A stretch of 64,000 nucleotides of DNA from Tabrizicola aquatica (GTDB lineage: Bacteria; Pseudomonadota; Alphaproteobacteria; Rhodobacterales; Rhodobacteraceae). The stretch is from contig NZ_PJON01000001.1 in assembly GCF_002900975.1 (NCBI RefSeq), positions 992,001 to 1,056,000 of the forward strand, read 5' to 3'. The translations under genes and the position numbers were made by a program. Below, one piece after another: positions 52,650 to 62,304 of the stretch. The notes beneath the pieces are model-generated. The model was not told the DNA's origin, ran no database searches, and saw only the letters and a list, made by a program, of their open reading frames with translations. Each line of letters opens with the position of its first letter. Positions within the stretch are counted from its first letter, which is position 1.

Positions 52650-54377
52650 ATGAGACTTCGTTCAACCGCAACCGCCATGGCACTGGCCCTGATGGCCATG
52701 CAGGCCCCGGCCTGGGCCGACATCGAGGCGGCGAAAGCCTTCCTTGATGCGGAAATCGGCGAACTGTCGACGCTGGACCGCGCCGCGCAGGAAGCCGAGA
52801 TGCAGTGGTTCATCGACGCCGCCAAGCCCTATGCGGGCATGGAGATCAAGGTCGTCTCGGAAACCATCACCACCCACGAATACGAAGCCAAGGTGCTGGC
52901 CCCGGCGTTCGAGGCGATCACCGGGATCAAGGTCACCCATGACCTGATCGGCGAAGGCGACGTGGTGGAAAAGCTGCAGACGCAGATGCAGTCGGGCGAA
53001 AACATCTATGACGCCTACATCAACGACTCTGACCTGATCGGCACCCACTGGCGCTATCAGCAGGCCCGCAACCTGACCGACTGGATGGCCGGCGACGGCG
53101 CGGCCGTGACCAACCCGAACCTCGACATGAACGACTTCATCGGGCTGAAGTTCACCACCGGCCCGGATGGCAAGGTCTACCAGCTGCCCGACCAGCAGTT
53201 CGCCAACCTCTACTGGTTCCGCTACGACTGGTTCAACGACCAGAAGACCAAGGACGACTTCAAGGCCAAGTATGGCTATGACCTGGGCGTCCCGCTGAAC
53301 TGGTCCGCCTACGAGGACATCGCCGAGTTCTTCACCGGCCGCGACATGTCCTATGCCGGCGGCCCGGCTTCCGGCGTCTATGGCAACATGGACTACGGCA
53401 AGAAGGACCCCTCGCTTGGCTGGCGCTACACCGACGCGTGGATGTCGATGGCCGGCATGGGCGACGTGGGTGAGCCGAACGGCCTGCCGGTCGACGAATG
53501 GGGCATCCGCGTCAACGAGAACTCGCAGCCCGTCGGTTCTTGCGTGGCGCGCGGTGGCGCGACCAACGACGCGGCGGCGGTCTATGCCGTGACCAAGGCG
53601 ATCGAGTGGCTGCAGAAGTACACGCCCCCGGAAGCCCAGGGCATGACCTTCGGCGAAGCGGGCCCGGTTCCGGCGCAGGGCAACATCGCCCAGCAGATGT
53701 TCTGGTACACCGCCTTCACCGCCGACATGGTCAAGGAAGGTCTGCCCGTGATGAACGAGGACGGCACGCCCAAGTGGCGCATGGCCCCCTCGCCGCACGG
53801 CGCCTACTGGCAGGACGGCATGAAGGTCGGCTACCAGGACGCCGGTTCCTGGACGCTGATGGAATCGACCCCGGTCGACCGTGCCCAGGCGGCCTGGCTT
53901 TATGCCCAGTTCGTCACCTCCAAGACCGTGGACGTGAAGAAAAGCCACGTCGGCCTGACCTTCATCCGCGAGTCGACGATCCAGCACGAATCCTTCACCG
54001 AACGCGCCCCCAAGCTGGGCGGTCTGGTCGAGTTCTACCGCTCGCCCGCCCGTGTCCAGTGGTCGCCGACGGGGACCAACGTGCCGGACTATCCGAAGCT
54101 GGCACAGCTGTGGTGGCAGAACATCGGCGACGCCATGTCAGGGGCCAAAACCCCGCAGGAGGCGCTTGATGCCCTGTGCGAAGAGCAGGAAAAGGTGCTG
54201 GAGCGTCTGGAGCGCGCCGGCGTCCAGGGCGACATCGGTCCGAAGCTGAACGAGCCGCAGGACCCGCAAGTCTGGCTGGACGAGCCGGGCGCCCCGGTCG
54301 GCAAGCTGGAAAACGAAAAGCCCCAGGGCGAGACGATTTCCTATGACGAGCTGATCAAGTCCTGGCAGCAGGGCTGA
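52650..54377 (+). CDS. glpV: Glycerol ABC transporter substrate-binding protein GlpV
   Basis: The 575-aa periplasmic protein has a signal peptide (LRSTATAMALALMAMQAPAWA). The length is greater than usual for sugar binding proteins but matches the GlpV type. Segments such as YEAKVLAPAFEAITGIKVTHDLIGEGDVVEK fit family-1 solute-binding folds. It is flanked by hairpins on both sides of the message, which may favour high expression, as common for binding proteins. GGAGG lies 8 nt before the ATG. Confidence 0.93.
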   Translation: MRLRSTATAMALALMAMQAPAWADIEAAKAFLDAEIGELSTLDRAAQEAEMQWFIDAAKPYAGMEIKVVSETITTHEYEAKVLAPAFEAITGIKVTHDLIGEGDVVEKLQTQMQSGENIYDAYINDSDLIGTHWRYQQARNLTDWMAGDGAAVTNPNLDMNDFIGLKFTTGPDGKVYQLPDQQFANLYWFRYDWFNDQKTKDDFKAKYGYDLGVPLNWSAYEDIAEFFTGRDMSYAGGPASGVYGNMDYGKKDPSLGWRYTDAWMSMAGMGDVGEPNGLPVDEWGIRVNENSQPVGSCVARGGATNDAAAVYAVTKAIEWLQKYTPPEAQGMTFGEAGPVPAQGNIAQQMFWYTAFTADMVKEGLPVMNEDGTPKWRMAPSPHGAYWQDGMKVGYQDAGSWTLMESTPVDRAQAAWLYAQFVTSKTVDVKKSHVGLTFIRESTIQHESFTERAPKLGGLVEFYRSPARVQWSPTGTNVPDYPKLAQLWWQNIGDAMSGAKTPQEALDALCEEQEKVLERLERAGVQGDIGPKLNEPQDPQVWLDEPGAPVGKLENEKPQGETISYDELIKSWQQG

Positions 54378-54384
54378 TCCCTTC

Positions 54385-54411
54385 GGGCGGGCGTCCACCG
54401 GGCGCCCGCCC
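54385..54411 (+). terminator. Hairpin after glpV
   Basis: A 9-bp stem GGGCGGGCG/CGCCCGCCC with an inner pairing possibility is followed by a pyrimidine-rich stretch with some T. It may be a partial terminator or mRNA stabiliser between glpV and glpK. Confidence 0.6.
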
Positions 54412-54503
54412 CCCTCTTTCTTGCAAAGGCACTGACCCGCTTGCGCTCCTCGCTGTGCCGGGACCAGTTTCTTTGCCAGACAGACGAAAGCACCGGACCG
54501 GCC

Positions 54504-55984
<1,481 letters not shown>

Positions 55985-55988
<4 letters not shown>

Positions 55989-57124
55989 CCCCCTTCGCCA
56001 TCGCCGCCCCCGGCCGCATCCTGTTTGGCCGGGGCGAGGCCGCGCGCGCGCCGGGCCTGATCCGCGCCTTTGGCCCGCGCGGGCTGGTGGTGCATGGCGC
56101 AAAGCCGGCCCGCGCCCGCTGGCTGATCGAGGCGCTGGAGGAGGCCGGGGCCATCACCCTTGCCCTGCCCTGCCCGGGCGAGCCGGACCTGCCAATGCTG
56201 GTTGCGTCGCAGGAGGCTGCCCGTCCCTTCCGCCCCGACTGGGTTGCCGCCATCGGCGGCGGCGCCGCGCTGGACCTGGGCAAGGCTTTGGCCGCGCTGA
56301 TCCCGGCCCCCGGCGGCCCGATGGACCATCTGGAGGTTGTGGGCCGCGCCCTGCCCCTCTCCGCCCCGCCCTTGCCCTTCATCGCGCTGCCCACCACAGC
56401 CGGCACCGGGGCCGAGGCGACGAAGAACGCGGTCATCGGCCTGCCTGACCACGGCCGCAAGGTCAGCCTGCGCGATGACCGGATGCTGGCGCGACTGGCC
56501 ATCGTGGACCCGGCCCTGACCGATGGAACTCCCCGCGCGACCACCCTGGCCTCGGGCCTTGACGCGGTGACCCAGGTGATCGAGCCCTTCGTCAGCCGCA
56601 AGGCAACCCCCTTCACCGACGCCATCGCCGCCCCTGCGATCCCGCAGGGACTGGCGGCGCTGGCCCGGCTGATGCAGGCCGAGGACCCGCAGGCCCGCGA
56701 CGCGCTGGCCTGGGTCAGCCTGTCGGGCGGGCTGGCTCTGGCCAACTCCGGCCTTGGCGCGGTGCATGGGCTGGCCGGCGTGATCGGCGGTCTTTCCCCC
56801 GCGCCGCATGGGGCGGTTTGCGGCGCGCTCCTGTCCCCGATCCTGCGGCTGAACCGGGCGGTGGCCACGGGCGAGACTGCCGCGCGGCTGGACCTTGTGC
56901 TGGACCATATCGCCGCGACCCTGGGCGGTACCCGCGACACGGCGACCGCAACGCTGGCAGGCTGGGCCAAGGCTGCCGGCCTGCCCGGCCTTGTCGCACA
57001 AGGCGTGGACCCTGTGCTGTTCCCCAGGATCGCTTCGGCGGCGCTGACCTCGTCCTCGATGCAGGGCAACCCGGTCGCGCTGAGCGAGGGGCAGCTTCTG
57101 GACGCGCTCCATGCCGCCGCATGA
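55985..57124 (+). CDS. Iron-type alcohol dehydrogenase
   Basis: The 379-aa protein belongs to the group-III Fe-ADH family (with maleylacetate reductase relatives): the NAD-binding [18 protein letters not shown] and [11 protein letters not shown], and metal ligands in [17 protein letters not shown] and PAPHG. At the second ligand position Gln stands in place of the usual His, as I know from some alphaproteobacterial members. A glycerol or aldehyde substrate would fit the neighbours but is unproven. It overlaps glpK by 4 nt and the next permease by 14 nt. Confidence 0.85.
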
Positions 57125-57962
57125 CAACCGGGCCTGGCTGCTTCTACTTCCGGCGCTGGCGCTCCTCGCTGTCGTCGGCCTCCTGCCGCTTTTGGCCGTC
57201 GTAAACTACGGCTTCCACGACATCTTCTCGCTGGCCGACATCCACTGGGTGGGGGTGGAGTGGTTCGCCGATATCCTGGGATCGGACCGCTTCCTTGCCT
57301 CACTGGGCCGCAGCCTTCTGTTCGCGGGGCTGGTGCTGGCAATCCAGATCCCGCTGGGACTGGTCATCGCACGCTTCCTGATCACCTGCGGCCGGGGTGC
57401 GGTCTGGGGCTTGATGCTGTGCGCGATCCCGCTGGTCGTGCCGTGGAACATGATCCCGATGCTGTGGCTGGGGCTGATCGACAAGGACACCGGCCTCCTG
57501 GGCCCCGCCGTCCTGGCGACCGGCTTCGACTACAAGGCGACGGCGGTCCATACCTGGGCGCTTCTGCTGGCCGTCGACACCTGGCACTGGATCGGCCTCG
57601 TCGTGGTCCTGGCCTATGCCGGCCTCTCCGCCATCCCGCCCGCCTACCGGCAGGCCGCCGCCATCGACGGCGCTTCCCGCTGGGCCATCTTCCGCCATAT
57701 CGAACTGCCGCGCATCACCCGCGCGCTGGGGATCGTCCTCCTCTTGCGCTTTGTCGACAGCTTCATGATCTATACCGAGGCTTTCGCGATCAACGCGGGC
57801 GGCCCGCATGATGCGACCCGCTTCCTGTCGATCGAGTTGGGGGAAGAGATCAAGGGCTTTTCCTATGGCCAGGCCGCCGCCCGCGCGACGCTGTATTTCC
57901 TGATCGTGCTGGCCGCCGTCTGGGCCTTCGTCGTTGCCATGCGCCGCGAGCCCAGCGCATGA
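57111..57962 (+). CDS. GlpP-like ABC permease (second copy)
   Basis: The 283-aa permease is clearly related to GlpP of this window: RAWLLLLPALALLAVVGLLPLLAVVNYGF, YRQAAAIDGASRWAIFRHIELPRITRA (EAA loop) and DSFMIYTEAFAINAGGP correspond segment by segment. It is encoded after the Fe-ADH gene with 14-nt overlap, without its own ATPase or binding protein. It could work with GlpST or encode a variant transporter. Confidence 0.88.
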   Translation: MPPHDNRAWLLLLPALALLAVVGLLPLLAVVNYGFHDIFSLADIHWVGVEWFADILGSDRFLASLGRSLLFAGLVLAIQIPLGLVIARFLITCGRGAVWGLMLCAIPLVVPWNMIPMLWLGLIDKDTGLLGPAVLATGFDYKATAVHTWALLLAVDTWHWIGLVVVLAYAGLSAIPPAYRQAAAIDGASRWAIFRHIELPRITRALGIVLLLRFVDSFMIYTEAFAINAGGPHDATRFLSIELGEEIKGFSYGQAAARATLYFLIVLAAVWAFVVAMRREPSA

Positions 57963-58738
57963 CCCGCATCCTTGGCTTCCTGGCGCTGGCCGTTTTCATC
58001 CTTCTGCCCCTGACCCAGGCGGTGATCCTCAGTTTCACCGTCACCCTGCCCAAACCGGGGGCCGAACCGGGCGAGATCGCGCTGGCCAACTACCTCGCGG
58101 TCCTTGCCGACCCCGAGTTGCGCGCAGCCATCGGCAATTCGATCACCTATGTGCTGGTCAATGTGGCGCTGTGCCTGGCCGTCGGACTGCCGGCCGCCTA
58201 TGCACTGGCGCGCTACAGTTTCATCGGCGACCGGCATTTCCTGCTTCTGATCCTGGTCTTTCGCGTCACACCGCCGGTCGTCCTGTCGCTGCCGATCTTC
58301 ATCCTGTTTTCGCACCTTGGGCTGGTGAACTCGCCGCTTGGGATCGCGCTGGTGCATTGCCTGTTCAACCTGCCGGTCACGATCTGGATTCTGGAAAGCT
58401 TCATCCGCTCGGTCCCGCGCGAGTATGACGAGACGGTGTTCCTGGACGGCTGGTCCTTCCCGGCCTTCTTCTTCCGCTTCCTGATCCCGCAGATCGCGCC
58501 GGGGCTGGGGGTCGCGGCCTTCTTCTGCTTCATCTTCAGCTGGGTCGAGGTGGTGTTTGCCCGCATCCTGACCGTGACCGCCGGCAAGCCGATCACCATG
58601 GCGATCAATGCGATGTTCGGCTTTCAGACCGACATCGGCCCGGTGATGGCGATGACCTGCCTCTCGCTGGTGCCGGGGATCGCGATGATCTGGATCTTCC
58701 GCAACCACCTGGCGCGCGGTTTCATCCTGCGCAGCTGA
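57959..58738 (+). CDS. GlpQ-like ABC permease (second copy)
   Basis: The 259-aa permease corresponds to GlpQ: RVTPPVVLSLPIFILFSHLGLVNSPLG, the EAA loop VPREYDETVFLDGWSFPAFFFRFLIPQIAPG and the end MAMTCLSLVPGIAMIWIFRNHLARGF. ATG 57959 overlaps the preceding stop by 4 nt. Together with the preceding gene it makes a complete permease heterodimer. It is the last gene of the glp transcript unless a terminator lies before it. Confidence 0.88.
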   Translation: MTRILGFLALAVFILLPLTQAVILSFTVTLPKPGAEPGEIALANYLAVLADPELRAAIGNSITYVLVNVALCLAVGLPAAYALARYSFIGDRHFLLLILVFRVTPPVVLSLPIFILFSHLGLVNSPLGIALVHCLFNLPVTIWILESFIRSVPREYDETVFLDGWSFPAFFFRFLIPQIAPGLGVAAFFCFIFSWVEVVFARILTVTAGKPITMAINAMFGFQTDIGPVMAMTCLSLVPGIAMIWIFRNHLARGFILRS

Positions 58739-58768
58739 CCACGAGGGCCCTGGCCCGACTGGCGCATG

Positions 58769-59176
58769 TCAGCCGCCCGCGCGGCGCAGCGTGCCCTCCA
58801 GCGGCACGGCAGCAGCCAGCGTGTTCGAGATCGTCCCGTATTTCAGGATGTTGCGGTGCAGAAGGTCCAGCCGCTGGTCGGTCTCGGGGCTGTCCACAAG
58901 GATCTCATAGCGGATCAGCGTCAGCTTGGGCGGCGCGTCCTGGCGCAGCGCCTCCAGCCGGACCTCGGCGCCCGAAAGCTGGAAGTGCAGCATGGGTATG
59001 ACCCGCTCGATCCCCTTCAGCATGCAGGCGGCCAGGGCCGACAGCAGCAACTCGACCGGGTTCATCGCATCCTGCCGCCCGGCCAGTTCGGTGTCCAGCA
59101 CCACCTCGGCCGCCTTGGCGCGGGCCAAGCTGCCGTGCGCATCAATGCGGCGCGCCGCGACGCGGTACTCCGTCAC
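58769..59176 (-). CDS. OsmC-family protein lacking the second cysteine
   Basis: The 135-aa protein has the OsmC outline: MNPVELLLSALAACMLKGIERV with one conserved Cys, and NILKYGTISNTLAAAVPLEG at the position where peroxidatic OsmC proteins carry the second Cys. Here no other cysteine is present, so a peroxiredoxin-like activity is unlikely. The GTG start at 59176 overlaps the thioredoxin stop (GTGA), so it belongs to the permease-thioredoxin operon. Function unknown. Confidence 0.83.
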   Translation of the reverse strand: MTEYRVAARRIDAHGSLARAKAAEVVLDTELAGRQDAMNPVELLLSALAACMLKGIERVIPMLHFQLSGAEVRLEALRQDAPPKLTLIRYEILVDSPETDQRLDLLHRNILKYGTISNTLAAAVPLEGTLRRAGG

Positions 59177-59400
59177 AGCAGCTTTCCGATCTCGTCCGCC
59201 GTCAGCACCCGGCCCGAAGAGACCAGCCGTTCGTCCACCACCAGGCCCGGCGTGGACATGACACCATAACGTGCGATCTCGGCAAAATCCGTGACCTTGA
59301 CGATCTCGGCCATCTTGCCCGCCGCGGCGGCCGCTGCCTTGGCATTTTCGCCCAGGGCGATGCATTTCTTGCAGCCAGATCCAAGGATCTTGATGATCAT
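59173..59400 (-). CDS. Small thioredoxin-fold protein (MTH895 type)
   Basis: The 75-aa protein has a CxxC site at the N-terminus (KILGSGCKKC, Cys10 and Cys13) and the cis-proline region VMSTPGLVVDERL typical of the MTH895 thioredoxin family. These are encoded next to COG0701 permeases in many bacteria and archaea. It may deliver electrons or a metal/metalloid to the permease; that is inference. Coupled to the OsmC gene by overlap. Confidence 0.88.
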   Translation of the reverse strand: MIIKILGSGCKKCIALGENAKAAAAAAGKMAEIVKVTDFAEIARYGVMSTPGLVVDERLVSSGRVLTADEIGKLL

Positions 59401-59414
59401 GGCATGGTCCTTTC

Positions 59415-60413
59415 CTAGCTGAACCAGTGGGAAATCGCGTTGAAGATCAGCCCGATCGACAGGATGCCAGCCGTGACCACCGCCGTAAAGGTCGCCAGCA
59501 GCGGCATCCCGACCACCCGCTTCAGCATGATGAGCGAGGGCAGCGACAGCGCCGTCACAGCCATCATGAAGGCCAGGACCGTGCCAAGGCCAACCCCCTT
59601 TCCCACCAGCGCCTCGGCGATGGGCAGGGTGCCGAAGATGTCGGCGTACATCGGGATGCCGACCAGCACCGCCACCGGCACCGACCACCACTTGTCCTGC
59701 CCGAGCAGCGCCGAGATGAGATCGCCCGGCACCCAGTTGTGGATCGCCGCACCCAGGCCCACGCCGATCAGCACATAAGGCCAGACGCGGTGGATGATCT
59801 CGGCCACCTGGTCCCTGGCATAGGCCAGACGCTCTCCGCGGGTCAGCGTGACGGCCGTGCCGGTCACCGGAACGCTGCGGACAAAGGCGGCCACCTGCCC
59901 CTCCATCCCCAGCCGTCCGATCAGCGTGCCGCCCAGGATCGCGACGACCAGACCGACCGCCACATAGGCCAGCGCGATTGGCCAGCTGAAGATCGAGGCC
60001 AGCAGGATCACCGAGGCCAGGTCGACCAGCGGCGACGAGATCAGGAACGAGAAGGTAACCGCCAGCGGCAACCCAGCGGCAGTAAAGCCGATGAACAGCG
60101 GGATCGAAGAGCAGGAACAGAACGGCGTCAACGTGCCCAGAAGGGCTGCCAGCGTGTTGGCGCCCAGCCCGGTGCGGCCGCCCAGGATCGCCCGCGTGCG
60201 CTCCGGCGGGAAATGGCTTTGCACCCAGGAAATCGCGAAGATCAGCACCGACAAAAGGATGAAGATCTTGATCACGTCATAGACGAAGAACTGCACCGAC
60301 CCGCCCAGCCGCGAGGCAGGATCCAGCCCGATGGCCACCACGCCCTGCCCCACCAGGTCGTTCAGCCAGGTCATCCGCAGCAACTGATCGTTCGCCCAGG
60401 CAAACACGCTCAT
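59415..60413 (-). CDS. COG0701/DUF318 permease (ArsP-like)
   Basis: The 332-aa inner-membrane protein has about eight helices and family segments LGTLTPFCSCSSIPLFIGFTAAG (with a Cys pair in FCSCSS) and SSPLVDLASVILLASIF, GVGLGAAIHNWVPGD and IPMYADIFGTLPIAEALVGKG. The family includes ArsP, which exports organoarsenicals, and other permeases of unknown cargo. The FCSC cysteines fit thiol or metalloid handling. It lies upstream of the thioredoxin and OsmC genes (gaps 14 nt and overlap), one operon. Confidence 0.88.
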   Translation of the reverse strand: MSVFAWANDQLLRMTWLNDLVGQGVVAIGLDPASRLGGSVQFFVYDVIKIFILLSVLIFAISWVQSHFPPERTRAILGGRTGLGANTLAALLGTLTPFCSCSSIPLFIGFTAAGLPLAVTFSFLISSPLVDLASVILLASIFSWPIALAYVAVGLVVAILGGTLIGRLGMEGQVAAFVRSVPVTGTAVTLTRGERLAYARDQVAEIIHRVWPYVLIGVGLGAAIHNWVPGDLISALLGQDKWWSVPVAVLVGIPMYADIFGTLPIAEALVGKGVGLGTVLAFMMAVTALSLPSLIMLKRVVGMPLLATFTAVVTAGILSIGLIFNAISHWFS

Positions 60414-60517
60414 GCTGCGGGCCCGCCCTTGGTCGCCTCAGTGGCGGGAGTGGCGCGGGTCCGCCCAGTCGCACGACGGGCGGGTGCTACATCGGCAGGC
60501 AAGGTGGCGATGGCCAT
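60410..60517 (-). CDS. Possible short leader ORF before the permease
   Basis: A 35-codon frame starts with ATG 60517 (GAGGA upstream) and its stop overlaps the permease ATG by 4 nt. The composition (Ala, Arg, Thr rich) is not typical and I see no homology, so it may be chance. Treated as low-confidence. Confidence 0.22.
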   Translation of the reverse strand: MAIATLPADVAPARRATGRTRATPATEATKGGPAA

Positions 60518-60999
60518 CGGCGCGGTCCTCTTCCCCTCCGCATCTGCCATGCAACGATGCGCGCCGCATTGATCCACGTCATCGGCAACTGCCCCTCGCG
60601 CCCAAGACCATCGCGGCGAACCCACGGTCGATCTGCGAGCGAACATATCGCCGATCTGGGTTCAGGCCCGGGCACGGATGGCACGCGGAAGGGCGAAAGG
60701 GGCTGGGTCTCCAAGCAACATCAAAAGGCACGGCCGCGCGGTCAGGACCGCTCTGCCCAGTCCCAGTCTTGTCATCCGGCCGCGATCAGCCGCGCAACAG
60801 CATACCCGTCCGCTGGCAGGTGGAAGGCCAGTTCAAGCCACGACCGCGCGGGCCATCCGACCGCAGACAAACGCAGACGCACCGCGAAAGCCCGGACAGC
60901 GATGCCTGCACCTCTGAGCGGATTCAGCTTTCAAAGCTGGCGGAGGAAACGGGACCGGAATCCAACCTTCTCCACTTCGTAACAAGTTGAAAACTTAGT
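60518..60999. other. About 480-nt spacer with no convincing gene
   Basis: Open frames on both strands have biased composition (Arg/Ser/Pro-rich) and no recognisable family. Some could be remnants of a degraded gene, but I cannot support any. The stretch should contain the promoter of the permease operon. An AT-rich dyad (AACTT-AGTTT-AAGTT) at its right end lies next to the stop of the hlyD-like gene. Confidence 0.45.
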
Positions 61000-62304
61000 T
61001 TAAGTTTCCCGAAACGCATTCCGGAAGTAATCCGTGAAAGGCTTCAGCAGATAGGACAGCGGTGTGCGGTCTGCCGTGCGTATGAATGCGTCCACCGGCA
61101 TGCCGGGAACGATGTCTACCTCAGCCAGTTGCTGCAAGGCAGCCGCGTCTAAAGCGATCTCGGTTCTGAAGTAAGTAAGGCCAGTCCGCTCATCGGACAG
61201 AGCATCCGCAGAAACCAGCGTCACCTTTCCGATCACCTCCGGCGTCGTGCGAGTGGGCAGTGACGAGAACACAAGCCGGACATCCTGTCCGGGGCGGACT
61301 TCATCGACATGGGTAACCGGCACGCGGGCCGCGACTAGGAGCGGCCGGTCCTGTGGCACGATGTACATCAGCGTATCAGCGGGGAGGATAACCGATTGTA
61401 GCGTCGTGACCTGCAGCCCAAGGACCAGACCGGAAGCGGGCGCTCTGACCTCGAGCCTGGCGATACGCTTAGCAAGGGCGCTTTGGCGCTCAAGAAGCTC
61501 CAACTGTCGCGCAACCACATCCCGGAGCTCGGCTTCCGCCTTTTCGCGTTGCTGAGTGATCAGGGCGGTGATCTCGATCTCAATTTCGGTGACGCGGCCG
61601 GCGGCTTCTGCACGGGCTGAGATCAACTCGCCCATCCGGCCTTTGAGTTGCGCAAGCTCGCGCTCCAGCACTGAAACCCGTGTGGCTTGGGTCAATCCCT
61701 TCGACAGGAGATCGCGCTGTGTGATGAGTTCTTCCTCCAGAAGCTGGGTCTGCATCTCGATTGCCCCCTGCTGCGCTGCGAGGCCTTCGATCTGGCTGCC
61801 GATCTGCAGGATCCGCGTCTGCCTTTGGTCCTGCGCCTGCGCCAGAACCTCGGCCTGCTTCGCAAACAGGCTCGTTTGACCCGCCAGAATCTCGGAAACA
61901 TCTGGGCGAGTGATGGCCGCAGCTTTCAGATCTTCCGGGTATACAACTGCATCGGCTTCATCGCTCTGCGCTTCGAGCCGCGCCCGCCGTGCCCCAAGCT
62001 CAAGAAGCTGGTTTTCGATGATCAAGATCTCGGACTTGATCGCGCTGCCATCCAGGCGCAGCAGGACATCGCCAGCCTCAACGTTCGCACCTTCGACAAC
62101 AAGGATTTCCTGAACAACACCGCCATCGGGGTGCTGCACAACTTGACGGTTTTGTGAGACCTCGATCTGGCCGGGAGCGATAATCGCACCAGCAAGGGTC
62201 GTCATGACCGACCACGCACCCAGACCTCCCACGAGAAGTGCAACCGTAAGAAAGCCCCAGAAAAGCGGCCGTGAGGCTGACCAATTTCCCTCGGGAATGC
62301 TCAT
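61000..62304 (-). CDS. Type I secretion periplasmic adaptor (HlyD/PrtE-like)
   Basis: The 434-aa membrane-fusion protein has an N-terminal helix (PLFWGFLTVALLVGGLGAWSV), a biotinyl-lipoyl-like half (GQIEVSQNRQVVQHPDGGVVQEILV), a long coiled coil (about residues 100-290) and the C-terminal beta part with GLVLGLQVTTL. It connects the inner-membrane ATPase with a TolC-type outer channel. The overlap with the ATPase gene (ATGA) shows one operon. A substrate such as an RTX protein is probably encoded upstream, outside the window. Confidence 0.92.
   Translation of the reverse strand: MSIPEGNWSASRPLFWGFLTVALLVGGLGAWSVMTTLAGAIIAPGQIEVSQNRQVVQHPDGGVVQEILVVEGANVEAGDVLLRLDGSAIKSEILIIENQLLELGARRARLEAQSDEADAVVYPEDLKAAAITRPDVSEILAGQTSLFAKQAEVLAQAQDQRQTRILQIGSQIEGLAAQQGAIEMQTQLLEEELITQRDLLSKGLTQATRVSVLERELAQLKGRMGELISARAEAAGRVTEIEIEITALITQQREKAEAELRDVVARQLELLERQSALAKRIARLEVRAPASGLVLGLQVTTLQSVILPADTLMYIVPQDRPLLVAARVPVTHVDEVRPGQDVRLVFSSLPTRTTPEVIGKVTLVSADALSDERTGLTYFRTEIALDAAALQQLAEVDIVPGMPVDAFIRTADRTPLSYLLKPFTDYFRNAFRET

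Noticed and set aside
60412-60990. Plus-strand open frames in the 60.5-61 kb spacer as a possible degraded integrase or unknown gene
   Set aside because: No catalytic residue or family pattern could be found; codon use is random-like and no ribosome site is present.
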